Shown piece after piece: positions 9,125 to 17,477 of a stretch of DNA of 64,000 nt. Positions within the stretch are counted from its first letter, which is position 1, and every line of letters begins with the position of its first letter. A program made the position numbers and the translations under genes. A model generated the notes under the pieces. The model saw only the letters and a program-made list of their open reading frames with translations. It did no database searches and was not told where the DNA came from. Origin of the DNA: Paenibacillus barcinonensis (GTDB taxonomy: Bacteria; Bacillota; Bacilli; Paenibacillales; Paenibacillaceae); NCBI RefSeq assembly GCF_003217495.1, contig NZ_QJSW01000002.1, positions 172,296 to 236,295 of the forward strand, read 5' to 3'.

Positions 9125-9946
9125 TTAGGATACAGTTACTTTACCTTCAACCACCACAGGCTTCTTGGCCGGAGTTGCAGCTTCTTTGATAAACGCCTGT
9201 AATGTCTTTGAAGTAATAAAATACGTCCGTCCGCTATAAACAAACGTCATCATACCGACAACCTGATTGTTTTGGTTCAGCACCGGTCCACCCGAATTAC
9301 CTTGAGCCATCGCTTTGACGATGCTACCAATGCCAGATTGTCCTGGCACATCTGTCGCTTGCGAACTGAACACTCGACTTTTGGCAATCGTATTGTAGGT
9401 TGAAGGGAGCTCATCATCTAGAATTGTGAGGTCACCAGCAGCATTTTTAGGGAATCCGATGGTGTACACCAGTTGATTATCTTTGGCATTCGCAAATGTG
9501 ACAGGTTCAGCATCAATCGCTTTATCCAGCTTGAGCAGAGCCATATCCGTTACCGGATCTGTTTTAATGATTTTTGCTTTAATAGACTGATTCGGCGCAC
9601 CCGGACTGGCTACAGTAAGCGTGCCCTCATCACCAGCAGGTAGTTCGGCAAAGTCCTGCACAACATGATAATTGGTTAGCACAACGTCTTTGGATATCAG
9701 AATAGATGTGCCTACATCGTAATAAACCATATCGGGATCTTTTGCTTTAATTAGACGAACATTCACCACCGGAAAAGAATCGGCAGTCACAGCCATTTTA
9801 GCTCGCAATGATGTGTCGAAGTATCCGTTAAATTGTATCGTTTGCTCGGCTTGGGCAGCCGCTAACCCTGTGGGACCTGCAAGCAGTCCCATCGCCAGCA
9901 TACTTGTCATCCCCAAATGGAGCATTCGTTTCCAACTCTTATGCAT
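9125..9946 (-). CDS. Secreted trypsin-like (S1C) serine protease
   Basis: Exported protease with a signal peptide (positive start, hydrophobic core, LAAAQA cleavage region near residue 32). The catalytic triad is visible: His in LTNYHVVQDF, Asp in VTDMALLKLD, Ser in AQGNSGGPVL. 273 aa, so it is the protease domain alone, without the C-terminal PDZ domain of HtrA. It stands between spmB and rluB; a role in spore or envelope protein processing is possible but not shown. ATG start behind GGAGGAGAG. Confidence 0.85.
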   Translation of the reverse strand: MHKSWKRMLHLGMTSMLAMGLLAGPTGLAAAQAEQTIQFNGYFDTSLRAKMAVTADSFPVVNVRLIKAKDPDMVYYDVGTSILISKDVVLTNYHVVQDFAELPAGDEGTLTVASPGAPNQSIKAKIIKTDPVTDMALLKLDKAIDAEPVTFANAKDNQLVYTIGFPKNAAGDLTILDDELPSTYNTIAKSRVFSSQATDVPGQSGIGSIVKAMAQGNSGGPVLNQNNQVVGMMTFVYSGRTYFITSKTLQAFIKEAATPAKKPVVVEGKVTVS

Positions 9947-10073
9947 GTCTCACTCTCCTCCGTTATCATTCTAGCATAACTAGTATATCGGAAGGAAAGG
10001 AGCACTAGATTAGGACGTTTCGGAGAACGATGAAGGCGACAGATTTTGCTGAATCTTCGTCTCAAGACACGTC

Positions 10074-10607
10074 CTAGCCAAAAACAATTAGACATATCGC
10101 AAGCGCTGCAATAAATCCAACAACGTCCGAAAACAATCCAACTTTGAGCGCGTAACGGCCGTTGCGTATGCCCACCGCGCCGAAATAAACCGTCAATACA
10201 TACAATGTGGTATCTGTACTGCCCTGAATGGTCGATGCCATCCGGCCAATCATGGAGTCAGGTCCATACGTTTTGATTAAATCCGTTGTAAAAGCAAGCG
10301 AGCCCGTCCCGGTTAACGGACGTAGAATGCCCAGAGGAAGCACCTCTCCCGGTACACCCATCCAGGATACGAGCGGAGTGAACAGACTAATGACATAATC
10401 TAGTGCCCCTGAGGCTCGGAATACACTGATGGCAACCATCATACCTACCAGATGCGGGATAATGCTGATCGCAGTCGAGAAGCCGTCCTTGGCCCCATCA
10501 ACAAAGGATTCATAGACCGGGACCTTTTTGGCAAACGCATATAATGGAACAAACGCGATAATAACCGGGATGGCCCAGACGGAAATCCAGTTAATGAAGG
10601 TTAACAA
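10074..10607 (-). CDS. spmB: Spore maturation protein SpmB
   Basis: Integral membrane protein needed with SpmA for spore core dehydration; nucleoside-transporter-like (Gate) fold. 177 aa, mostly hydrophobic, with the conserved PLTGTGSLAFTTDLIKTYGPDS stretch and the repeated Gate motif DTTLYVLTVYFGAVGI. It follows spmA by 6 bp and is clearly co-transcribed. Confidence 0.93.
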   Translation of the reverse strand: MLTFINWISVWAIPVIIAFVPLYAFAKKVPVYESFVDGAKDGFSTAISIIPHLVGMMVAISVFRASGALDYVISLFTPLVSWMGVPGEVLPLGILRPLTGTGSLAFTTDLIKTYGPDSMIGRMASTIQGSTDTTLYVLTVYFGAVGIRNGRYALKVGLFSDVVGFIAALAICLIVFG

Positions 10608-10613
10608 GGCTGC

Positions 10614-11240
10614 TCATCCTTTCATGCCGGAATTGCCGCTTGAAGTTATACGCGGCGGTCTGCGTAACGTCCTGTTTCGATACCAGCGATCAGCCATAAT
10701 GGCAGCCAGTGTTGCAATGATGGTGGCCATTAAGGTGGTGCCTACAATCTCTGTCGCATTGGCTGAGTGATAGTTCAGCCGAATCGCAATCAATGTCGTC
10801 GGTATTATCGTAATACTGGCTGTATTCAGAGCCAGCAATGTACACATGGCCGGGGAAGCTGTCTGTTTGTCCGGATTAAGTTCCTGAAGTTGCTGCATAG
10901 CCTTGATGCCCATCGGTGTGGCTGCATTGCCGAGTCCGAGCAGATTGGCACTCATGTTGGATAGTATGTAACCCATTGCCGGGTGATTTTTCGGAACATC
11001 AGGAAACAGAAATCGCACAGCAGGTCCAAGCAGCTTCGCGATCCGCCCAAGGAGGCCGGCATCTTCGGCCATTTTCATCATGCCCATCCAGAATACCAGC
11101 ACACTAATCAGGCCAAAACATACAGTAACCCCTGTTGCCGCACCGTCGAACGCTGCTTGAGTGACAACCTCGATCTTCCCGTTTATGGCTGCAAAAGCAA
11201 AACCGATTAATATCATCATAAGCCAGATCAGATTAATCAC
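10614..11240 (-). CDS. spmA: Spore maturation protein SpmA
   Basis: Membrane partner of SpmB. 208 aa, hydrophobic, with the family signature NMSANLLGLGNAATPMGIKAMQ and a C-terminal NTASITIIPTTLIAIR. The GTG start at 11240 follows GGGGGAGG. Transcribed after dacB and before spmB, the order seen in B. subtilis (dacB-spmA-spmB). Confidence 0.93.
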   Translation of the reverse strand: MINLIWLMMILIGFAFAAINGKIEVVTQAAFDGAATGVTVCFGLISVLVFWMGMMKMAEDAGLLGRIAKLLGPAVRFLFPDVPKNHPAMGYILSNMSANLLGLGNAATPMGIKAMQQLQELNPDKQTASPAMCTLLALNTASITIIPTTLIAIRLNYHSANATEIVGTTLMATIIATLAAIMADRWYRNRTLRRPPRITSSGNSGMKG

Positions 11241-11321
11241 TGCATCATGCCTCCCCCTTCACAGCAAAGTTCAAGCTGTTCTTTAGTTTTGTTCTGATCA
11301 AAGTCAAGGACACGATTTGTT

Positions 11322-12506
11322 TTAGGGTGATAACAATCTGCTGAGCACAACTTTCCATGCAGATAGCCATGTTGTCAGAGCCCCGACACGGCCTAAAGCT
11401 GCCTCTTCCACTTTGGGCTCTGGCGGGATATAGCTGCCTTTGCGGTACACCGGGATAGAACCGACAACTTCACCATGCAACTGCATGTCAATCCGCCCTG
11501 CCAGTCCAAAGGATGGATTGGTTGTTGCTTCACTCCCGCCTGCTTCAGCCTGTGAACGCTCATCAAGCAAAACCAGCTTTTTGGTTAATGCCTCCTGCTC
11601 CCCTTGAGCCAGCGGATATTTGAATCCGCGTCCGGTGACAAGCTCCATATTTTGTAGCGGCTGCTCATGTTTTGCAATTTCAACGAGCGGGAAGTGTTCG
11701 AATCCAAAATCCAGCATTCTGGCATGGTCATTCCAATCATCTCCATCATTCAGCGTTACTGCCGCTAGCTGCTGCCCGTCCCGAGTAGCCGAGCTGACCA
11801 GACAGCGGAAGGCTTTTTTGGTATACCCTGTTTTCACCCCGTCTGCACCGTCATACAAACGAAGCATTTTGTTTTTGTTATGCCATGAATATTCCCAGCT
11901 TTCATTCGGATTTGGTGCAGATTTGTTCTCTGTTGCCACGATGCGCTTGAACACCGGGTTATGGAGCGCATACGCCGTTAATCTGGCCAGATCATTCGCT
12001 GTAGAGTAGTGTCCCTCTGCGTCAAGTCCATGCGGATTCATAAAATGGGAACGGGTTAAGCCGATTTCTTCCGCCTTTTTGTTCATAAGCAGCACAAACC
12101 CCTCCTCCGACCCACCCACATGCTCTGCAATCGCAGAAGCAGCATCATTCCCTGATCGAAGCATGAGACCATATAACATGTTCTCGAGTGTCATCTGCTC
12201 ACCAAGCTTGAGGTAGAGCGAAGAGCCCTCCTTGGCAAAAGCTGACGGCGACACCTTAACTTTGTCATCCAGTTTACCTGCTTCAATTGCAACGATAGCC
12301 GTCATAATTTTGGTCAAACTCGCAATACGCAGCTCCTTGTCCCCATCTTTACTGTACAGAATCCGTCCTGATGTGACATCAATCAGCGCTGCACTCTGCG
12401 CATGGGTTGAAGGGGTAGTAACTGCCTGCACCTGCGATGCTCCCATAGTTGAAAAGAGCACCACAGGCATTAGCATACCGACAATAGCCTTCATTAATTT
12501 TCGCAT
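11322..12506 (-). CDS. dacB: D-alanyl-D-alanine carboxypeptidase (DacB-type PBP5*)
   Basis: Peptidase S11 enzyme that trims pentapeptides; the sporulation form sets cross-linking in the spore cortex. A signal peptide ends near SQVQA; the active-site motifs are SLTK, SGN (in LRSGNDAASAIAEH) and KTG (in GVKTGYTKKAFRC), and the C-terminal region looks like a membrane anchor. The start is the ATG at 12506 (MRKLMKAIVG), 7 nt after GGAGG; earlier ATGs lie on or before the ribosome site. Linkage to spmAB favours DacB over other paralogs. Its upstream flank is cut at 12584 by the tail element, so only about 77 bp of native leader remain. Confidence 0.9.
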   Translation of the reverse strand: MRKLMKAIVGMLMPVVLFSTMGASQVQAVTTPSTHAQSAALIDVTSGRILYSKDGDKELRIASLTKIMTAIVAIEAGKLDDKVKVSPSAFAKEGSSLYLKLGEQMTLENMLYGLMLRSGNDAASAIAEHVGGSEEGFVLLMNKKAEEIGLTRSHFMNPHGLDAEGHYSTANDLARLTAYALHNPVFKRIVATENKSAPNPNESWEYSWHNKNKMLRLYDGADGVKTGYTKKAFRCLVSSATRDGQQLAAVTLNDGDDWNDHARMLDFGFEHFPLVEIAKHEQPLQNMELVTGRGFKYPLAQGEQEALTKKLVLLDERSQAEAGGSEATTNPSFGLAGRIDMQLHGEVVGSIPVYRKGSYIPPEPKVEEAALGRVGALTTWLSAWKVVLSRLLSP

Positions 12507-12583
12507 CCACATTCCTCCGGGTCGCTTGGAATCTTGTACTATCCTATGTTCGGACAACCTGGAGTATGTCCCTCATCGACGAA

Positions 12584-12601
12584 AACAGCAAAAATCCCTC
12601 T
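12584..12601. repeat. attL-like 18-bp direct repeat (left end of tail element)
   Basis: AACAGCAAAAATCCCTCT, identical to 57374-57391. It lies exactly at the junction between the dacB leader and the phage-type DNA, and forms the 3' arm plus T-tract of a minus-strand terminator. Interpreted as the core of an integration site that used a terminator as target. Confidence 0.8.
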
Positions 12602-12621
12602 TCCACCAAGGTGGCCGAGGG
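12590..12621 (-). terminator. Terminator at the left end of the tail element
   Basis: Minus-strand CCCTCGGCCACC-TT-GGTGGAAGAGGG followed by ATTTTTGCTGTTTT. It ends the transcript of the sigma-factor gene at 12687 and shares its 3' arm with the direct repeat. Confidence 0.85.
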
Positions 12622-12686
12622 AGAACAAAGGCTACTTCTCAACTTCTATAATGAATGTAAAATCTATATATTAAACGATTTTATAT

Positions 12687-13490
12687 CTATTTGTTATCCG
12701 ATTGATTCAGCATTTTGGCTACTTTTCTCATAATTCTGGACACCTTCATCTGACTGATGTCTTCCATATCAGCCGTTTGTGTCTGATTAAATCCATCTAC
12801 CCGATGTTTTAACACCGCTGCCTCTTGCTCACTTAGTTTTCGTTTTACTGATTCAAGCACAGCATCAACATACATTTTATCCAGAATATCTTCTTCAATA
12901 TTTTCTCCACTATAGATCGTATCCATCAAGGTTACGGATTGAGGATACTGATCGTCTGTTCCTACCGGTTCATCCAGATATTTGACACCCTTACCGATCT
13001 GAAGGGCCTTGTTCACTTTTTCTTCTTCTTCATCAAGCAAAATAGCAATGTCATGTGCAGTTGGAAGATACCCCATATCATACTCCATACGATTAATTCG
13101 ATGAATTAATTCAGTGGCTGTACGTGTTGGACGAATGATGTTGGCACTATCCCTTAAAAAACAACGTATTTCTCTGACGATGGCGGTAACTGCAAATGAA
13201 CTAAATTTCACACCACGGTATGTATCGAAAGCTTTCACAGCTTTCAAAAAGCCTAAACGACCTAGCTGAAGAATGTCATCCTTTTCGACACAGTGATTTT
13301 TAGTTAATAGTTCAGGTTTGCCTATATATTTATGGACGGAGTGCCAGATTAAATTTTCATTGACGACGATGCAATCTCCAAGAAATTCTTCATCGGTCTG
13401 ACAGCGTTCAATATTATGTATTTCATCCATACTGTAATATTTTTTGTTTTGCTCAAGGTTATTATGAATGTATTCAGAATATTTCCCCAT
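12687..13490 (-). CDS. Sigma-70 family factor with regions 2, 3 and 4
   Basis: RNA polymerase sigma factor, 267 aa from the ATG at 13490 (MGKYSEYIHNN, behind AGGGAG). Region 2 is at about residues 55-130 (NENLIWHSVHKY ... DILQLGRLGFLKAVKAFD ... FSSFAVTAIVREIRCFLRD), region 3 follows (RPTRTATELIHRINR), and region 4 is at the end (LSEQEAAVLKHRVDG ... ISQMKVSRIMRKVAKML). This layout resembles SigB/SigF/SigG rather than an ECF factor. Last gene of the element before the left end. It may drive element genes or respond to host state; its target promoters are unknown. Confidence 0.85.
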   Translation of the reverse strand: MGKYSEYIHNNLEQNKKYYSMDEIHNIERCQTDEEFLGDCIVVNENLIWHSVHKYIGKPELLTKNHCVEKDDILQLGRLGFLKAVKAFDTYRGVKFSSFAVTAIVREIRCFLRDSANIIRPTRTATELIHRINRMEYDMGYLPTAHDIAILLDEEEEKVNKALQIGKGVKYLDEPVGTDDQYPQSVTLMDTIYSGENIEEDILDKMYVDAVLESVKRKLSEQEAAVLKHRVDGFNQTQTADMEDISQMKVSRIMRKVAKMLNQSDNK

Positions 13491-13563
13491 GTGAATCTCC
13501 CTATTTACGAATCTATAAATTTGCATTTACTATCTTTACATTGTTCTATATGGATTAGAGTTA

Positions 13564-14229
13564 CTAAAGCGCCTCAAGCAACTCTTTCATCTTTGAATAG
13601 TGCTTATTAACCTGATTATAGTACCAGCTACGTGCTTTACCCCGATCTACATTACCTTCGCCCTGATTGTAAGCTATGGTCGCCTTACGAAGATTTCCGT
13701 CGTATTTATTCAGCAAGTATTGCATGTAACGTATGCCTGTTTTAATATTGGTTTCCGGCTCGTACAATTTGCTCTTGTTAACTCCGAGCCATTTCGCTGT
13801 ACTCGGTATAATTTGGAGCAGACCAATTGCTCCGTCAGAAGATACACTATCTTCAATCATACGACTCTCCTGCCACATCATAGCGATAATCCATAAAGGC
13901 TCTATCTTAGAATCTTTCGTATACTGTTCTACCCAATTCACATAACGTTGCAGTTCTGCCTCTGCAATAGATTTCTCATGCTGTAATTGTATGTATCCTT
14001 GTATCATCTGAACGAGGTCTGACTGCGGAGCTTTTAAAGCCCTTATATCTGATGAACGAATAGAAGAACTGGCATTCTGCTCTTGTGGTGTGTTCAAAAT
14101 CACCGATTGTTGGGATCGTTCAACAACGTTTACCCTTTTAACATTTTCCTCGGGCGGCAGATGATTCTGCCATATCACATAACAGATTAGTAGGACCCCT
14201 ACACTCATAGCTTTGTTCCAAATGAGCAA
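13564..14229 (-). CDS. Membrane-anchored lytic transglycosylase (SLT fold)
   Basis: Cleaves peptidoglycan glycan strands. One N-terminal membrane segment (VGVLLICYVIW) and a linker precede the SLT domain with catalytic Glu in MMWQESRMIED, then GAIGLLQIIPSTAKWLG and the AYNQGEGNVDRGKA motif. I favour the TTG start at 14229, about 9 nt after AAAGGAGGTGG; a GTG at 14259 is open but lies before that site. Within the element it could help wall passage of particles or act with holin and amidase in release. Confidence 0.83.
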   Translation of the reverse strand: MLIWNKAMSVGVLLICYVIWQNHLPPEENVKRVNVVERSQQSVILNTPQEQNASSSIRSSDIRALKAPQSDLVQMIQGYIQLQHEKSIAEAELQRYVNWVEQYTKDSKIEPLWIIAMMWQESRMIEDSVSSDGAIGLLQIIPSTAKWLGVNKSKLYEPETNIKTGIRYMQYLLNKYDGNLRKATIAYNQGEGNVDRGKARSWYYNQVNKHYSKMKELLEAL

Positions 14230-14286
14230 AAGAGAGTCCACCTCCTTTCTGAAAATCACAAGTCATGTATTCTACATGTATAGGCA

Positions 14287-14505
14287 TTACTGCTCTTCAT
14301 TTAATTCACTTGGTTGATAAACAATGATGGCTGTATACTGTATCTCGTTAGTGCCTGGATGAGTTACAGTGCCCATTTCAATCCCGCATACAAACATCAA
14401 TGGGTAGGTGCTTAGCCATGTATTCATCATTCGTTCCAACTCAGCTGATATGGACGACTCAAACATTTTCACAGCCAGATCAGAAGCATAGTTATTTACC
14501 TGCAT
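14287..14505 (-). CDS. Small protein of unknown function
   Basis: 72 aa, unrecognised. Helical first half, then a beta-rich part (YTAIIVYQPSELNEEQ). It overlaps the end of the preceding 146-aa gene by 10 bp, so the pair is probably translated together from the promoter at 14986. Confidence 0.6.
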   Translation of the reverse strand: MQVNNYASDLAVKMFESSISAELERMMNTWLSTYPLMFVCGIEMGTVTHPGTNEIQYTAIIVYQPSELNEEQ

Positions 14506-14936
14506 GGCGTGTCATCCAGTACGGTGTTACAGGCTTCATCTCCATCATTTGATAAAGCTATTTTTTCATTGCTATCCGCAACCAAGGACTCTTCTTCCTT
14601 CTTCTCATCAATGAGCTTGTTGAACTCTTCTTCGCTTAATTCAAACAGTTCCAGTTCAAATGCAGTTGTAAGAATATAACCCATACCATCGGTTAAATGA
14701 ACATTAAAATACGTTTGTGGTTGTTCACTGAAATCCCCATCCTCATAGTTGAAACCAATGACGGCCTTTTCATAGCCAGCTACAATACCTGCAAACCAAA
14801 CGTTCGCTTTGGTCGTTGCTCCGGTAGGTGTTTGAACCTCATGAATATTAGTCGGTGCATGAACATACTTGCCAATCATACTTGCTACGATGGCTTCGGT
14901 TAATGTATCTGATTTTGCTTTAATAATTTGTGTCAT
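14496..14936 (-). CDS. Element protein of unknown function, acidic C terminus
   Basis: 146 aa, unrecognised. The N-terminal 95 residues look like a compact alpha/beta domain (NVWFAGIVAGYEKAVIGFNYEDGD), followed by a Glu/Asp-rich tail. First gene after the element-type promoter at 14986-15013, about 50 bp upstream. Confidence 0.65.
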   Translation of the reverse strand: MTQIIKAKSDTLTEAIVASMIGKYVHAPTNIHEVQTPTGATTKANVWFAGIVAGYEKAVIGFNYEDGDFSEQPQTYFNVHLTDGMGYILTTAFELELFELSEEEFNKLIDEKKEEESLVADSNEKIALSNDGDEACNTVLDDTPCR

Positions 14937-14985
14937 GAGTACATTCCTCTCTTATCTTATTGGCGGTTCTTTGTGTTATAAGCTC

Positions 14986-15013
14986 TATACGTAGAATTTC
15001 CTACAAAGTTAAG
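14986..15013 (-). promoter_or_regulatory. Element-type promoter CTTAAC-N16-CGTATA
   Basis: -35 CTTAAC (15008-15013), 16 bp, -10 CGTATAGAG (14986-14991 core). Upstream of the 14936 gene and right after the end of the 15034 gene. Exact match to the shared element motif. Confidence 0.75.
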
Positions 15014-15033
15014 AGTGGGGTTCGAGACTGAAT

Positions 15034-15393
15034 CTAACTCTGACTTATTAGCATATAATGTTTCTGCATATGCTGGATGGCGCTGCTCAATTCCACGACT
15101 TGTTTTGAAACAAATGAATCTATTAATGGCTCACTAGCTTGAACTCCCACACCCAGAATGAATTTATGTTGTTTGAATGCTTGATGCATTACAACCACTT
15201 CCGTACACGAAAAGCCAGTCCTCTGGAGATTAACTAGAACAACATCCGCCTGATCAACCATCTTATCAACGATCAAGGCATACTCCCTGCCACTCAAGCT
15301 CGAAGAAGCTGAAGTATCAGGAAATGCCCAAGCAATCTCAGGAATATTCACAACGTCCTCCATCCGAAATCCCAATACTATAACACTAAGCAT
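15034..15393 (-). CDS. Small protein resembling nucleoside 2-deoxyribosyltransferases
   Basis: 119 aa from the ATG at 15393 (MLSVIVLGF), behind TTGGAGCG; a longer frame to 15450 would start upstream of the promoter transcript start. The segment VDQADVVLVNLQRTGFSCTE..VMHQAFKQHKFILGVG resembles the core of the deoxyribosyltransferase/Toll-like fold (acidic residue in a D-V-V-L stretch, Glu before a helix). The similarity is weak and enzyme activity is not assured. Confidence 0.6.
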   Translation of the reverse strand: MLSVIVLGFRMEDVVNIPEIAWAFPDTSASSSLSGREYALIVDKMVDQADVVLVNLQRTGFSCTEVVVMHQAFKQHKFILGVGVQASEPLIDSFVSKQVVELSSAIQHMQKHYMLISQS

Positions 15394-15431
15394 GCTATAT
15401 CGCTCCAATCTTTGCACAATGATACATTTTC

Positions 15432-15459
15432 TATACGAAATAAAAAACACCCTGTTAAG
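15432..15459 (-). promoter_or_regulatory. Element-type promoter CTTAAC-N16-CGTATA, -35 inside terminator loop
   Basis: -35 CTTAAC (15454-15459), 16 bp, -10 CGTATAG (15431-15437). The -35 box is formed by the loop of the terminator at 15441-15465. Drives the 15393 gene. Confidence 0.75.
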
Positions 15460-15465
15460 GGTGTT
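15441..15465 (-). terminator. Terminator after the small sigma-factor gene
   Basis: AACACCC-TTAACA-GGGTGTT then TTTTTA on the minus strand. It lies about 90 bp past the sigma gene stop and overlaps the next promoter. Confidence 0.85.
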
Positions 15466-15556
15466 GCTTGCTCATATGAAATATATGTAGGTGTTCAATC
15501 TAAGGTTATTATTCCGTAAGGCTATGCAATCTAGGCTATTAATTGCCACTATGTAA

Positions 15557-16120
15557 TTAAAGCGCTTCGTATTTAATGCGAATCCCCTTCCATATTTGTG
15601 ATATCCTCGCCTTGGATACCCCCATCAATGCTGCAATTTCTACAAATTCATACCCTGACGTTCGAAGTTTAAAAATCTCTTTCTCACGTTCATTCATGCC
15701 CATATTTTCCATGATATCGGTAAGAAATTCGAAGTTCTCATAAGCAAATCCGGTATGCCCCAACACCAGAGCCATATCTCCCCCATCACCTTCATCTCCA
15801 CCATGATCCGTGGTTATAATCTGTGCCGCATTCACCACACTAAGGTTTTTCTCAGATGTACATTTACGATACATATCCTTGATTTTATTATCAATTAAGT
15901 GATCTACAAAGGTTGACATTTTGGCTTTATCAGCATCGTACTTCTCTAACGAATGAACCAGTTTGATCAAAATTTCTTGAGTAACATCCTCTTTCTCCAT
16001 TCCAGCGAACGTTTTCCCTCGCAGCTTGTGACGACATTTCTCCTGTGCTTTGTTCAGGAACATATCAATATCCCCTATTTCAAATAAAGCATCAAACCCC
16101 ATAGCAGTTGTAGCTGACAT
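15557..16120 (-). CDS. Small sigma-70 family factor (ECF-like, regions 2 and 4)
   Basis: 187 aa, ATG behind GGAGGAG. Region 2 at about residues 20-90 (KCRHKLRGKTF...EDVTQEILIKLVHSLEKYDADKAKMSTFVDHLIDNKIKDMYRK); region 4 at the C terminus (MNEREKEIFKLRTSGYEFVEIAALMGVSKARISQIWKGI), a clear helix-turn-helix. There is no region 1 or 3, so it has ECF-like size. Because the repeated element promoter has ECF character (AAC in the -35, CGTATA at -10), this is my first candidate for the factor that reads it. A near-match of the same promoter lies upstream at 16397, suggesting autoregulation. Confidence 0.85.
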   Translation of the reverse strand: MSATTAMGFDALFEIGDIDMFLNKAQEKCRHKLRGKTFAGMEKEDVTQEILIKLVHSLEKYDADKAKMSTFVDHLIDNKIKDMYRKCTSEKNLSVVNAAQIITTDHGGDEGDGGDMALVLGHTGFAYENFEFLTDIMENMGMNEREKEIFKLRTSGYEFVEIAALMGVSKARISQIWKGIRIKYEAL

Positions 16121-16396
16121 TATATTTCTCCTCCAGTAACAAAATAATGATCAGAACATAAACTCGTTTTACCAATCTTCCTTCGGCAACCTAAAAAGAT
16201 CTTCCCTGCTTCTACTGAACATATGTAGTTATTGCTACTCCTTAAAGTCAGGTCATGTCTAATCTAACAGCACTTGAATACAACCTTCGTTTGATCCGCC
16301 TCCCTCTGTCATGAAGTTACATTAAGGATAACAAATACGAACTAATGTTCGCAACTTATTTTTACTTGTGTATCTCTCAGTCTCTTTTACACTCTT

Positions 16397-16424
16397 TATA
16401 CGAAATAAGATGTGTAAGGTAAAG
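16397..16424 (-). promoter_or_regulatory. Element-type promoter (near match) before the small sigma gene
   Basis: CTTTAC (16419-16424), 16 bp, CGTATA (16397-16402). One mismatch in the -35 relative to CTTAAC. Transcription would cross a 275-bp leader without a gene to reach the sigma gene at 16120. Confidence 0.55.
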
Positions 16425-16439
16425 AGCTCCAGAATAAAA

Positions 16440-16502
16440 CTAAAAAGACCAACACAGAGCGCACCACTGGAAAATACCAAAATGGTGGAATGTGTCGGTC
16501 TT
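16440..16502 (-). terminator. Long bipartite hairpin, probable terminator
   Basis: The outer stem AAGACC/GGTCTT with CACA/TGTG and the inner CCACC/GGTGG form one extended hairpin; on the minus strand it is followed by TTTTTAGTTTTA. The 573-bp gap 16121-16693 holds this hairpin and the promoter at 16397 but no convincing gene. Confidence 0.7.
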
Positions 16503-16693
16503 GGTCTGACTTCATATTTCGTTCCAATTACCGAGAGTATGGTCTTCATCGCATAAAAAGAATACAGGCTTCATCAAGATTATTAATCTATCCAATCGCC
16601 ATAAGGGTAGTATAAGGAAATATGTAGGATAATGTCAACAAAAAAATGGTTCCCTAGTACCTGATTGCGATTATTTGAGCAACCTTGTAGTTC

Positions 16694-17110
16694 TCAGGGC
16701 ATGTTTATCTCATCGTTTTTCAGCAAAACCTCAATATCTTTATTCATTTTGAAAACCGTCACTTGCTCCGTAAACTCAGGGCCAAAGAACGTCGTTTCGA
16801 CTTCTTCAATGCTTAACCCCATATGAATAAAGGAGAAGACAGGATTGAAATTTTCCTTCATCATGAGCGCAAGCTTCATTTTATAATCAGCGAAAACTTC
16901 GCTTTCATGTGAATGCATATGCTCCAGCATGAAGGTCTCCGGCTTGGTGAATTTTGCTGTAAACTTCAAGATGATGAAATGGTTCATGATGGAAACCCTG
17001 GTGTCTACCGGCCCGCGTTCTGTAATGTTTTTTCTAACTCTCGATGTAAGTTTGGCGAGCTCTCTTTCCAAGTCCTTTATTTCAATGTTTCCATCCCCCC
17101 CTTGCCTCAA
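16694..17110 (-). CDS. DUF2294 (MpsC-like) family protein
   Basis: 138 aa. The pattern KNITERGPVDTRVSIMNHFIILKF.A.FTKPE, then a helical middle and IEEVETTFFGPEFTEQVTVFKM, resembles the DUF2294 family, one member of which (MpsC) is tied to Na+-dependent membrane potential systems in Staphylococcus. The start is uncertain: TTG at 17110 is the only standard codon before the conserved part, but its ribosome site is too close; an ATT 8 nt after AAGGGGGG is an odd alternative. Role in a phage-derived element is unknown. Confidence 0.6.
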   Translation of the reverse strand: MRQGGDGNIEIKDLERELAKLTSRVRKNITERGPVDTRVSIMNHFIILKFTAKFTKPETFMLEHMHSHESEVFADYKMKLALMMKENFNPVFSFIHMGLSIEEVETTFFGPEFTEQVTVFKMNKDIEVLLKNDEINMP

Positions 17111-17228
17111 CTCCCGGCCTTGTACTGCCCCGAATACATGAATTCAACCTAATTTAATCAAAAGTCGTTATACAAGACAAGTTTCCTGTAAAATCATTAA
17201 ACCAGCATCCACTCATCTTTAGATGAAA

Positions 17229-17267
17229 AAGGAATAGCCCCCAGATCTAGGCTGAGTTCTATCCCTT
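17229..17267 (-). terminator. Terminator after the 17286 gene
   Basis: Minus strand AAGGGATAG ... CTATTCCTTTTTC, a 9-bp stem with one wobble pair and a T-run, 19 bp past the stop. Confidence 0.8.
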
Positions 17268-17285
17268 CTACATATGATTATTGTG

Positions 17286-17477
17286 TTATACGTCTCCTGA
17301 ATCTTCCAGTTTCAATAAACTAAATGCTACCAGATGGAGAGCAGCCTGAGGACCATACTCGTGTTCAATCTGTTCCATTGCTTCTTCTGTTGCTCCCACC
17401 AGATCCTCCTTATCCGAAATCATTTCGGTGGTCACAATCTGCTCCTTATTCAGTGCGAAGGTCAGTCTGTACAGCAT
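17286..17477 (-). CDS. Small acidic protein of unknown function
   Basis: 63 aa from the ATG at 17477 (MLYRLTFALNKEQI), behind GGGAGGTGG. Predicted helical, Glu-rich (GATEEAMEQIEHEYGPQAALHL). Unrecognised. It overlaps the end of the preceding gene by 32 bp, suggesting coupled translation. Confidence 0.65.
   Translation of the reverse strand: MLYRLTFALNKEQIVTTEMISDKEDLVGATEEAMEQIEHEYGPQAALHLVAFSLLKLEDSGDV

Noticed and set aside
16322..16556. Short open frames on both strands (62-75 codons)
   Set aside because: They lie over the long hairpin at 16440-16502, have no ribosome site, and mirror each other because of the inverted repeat.
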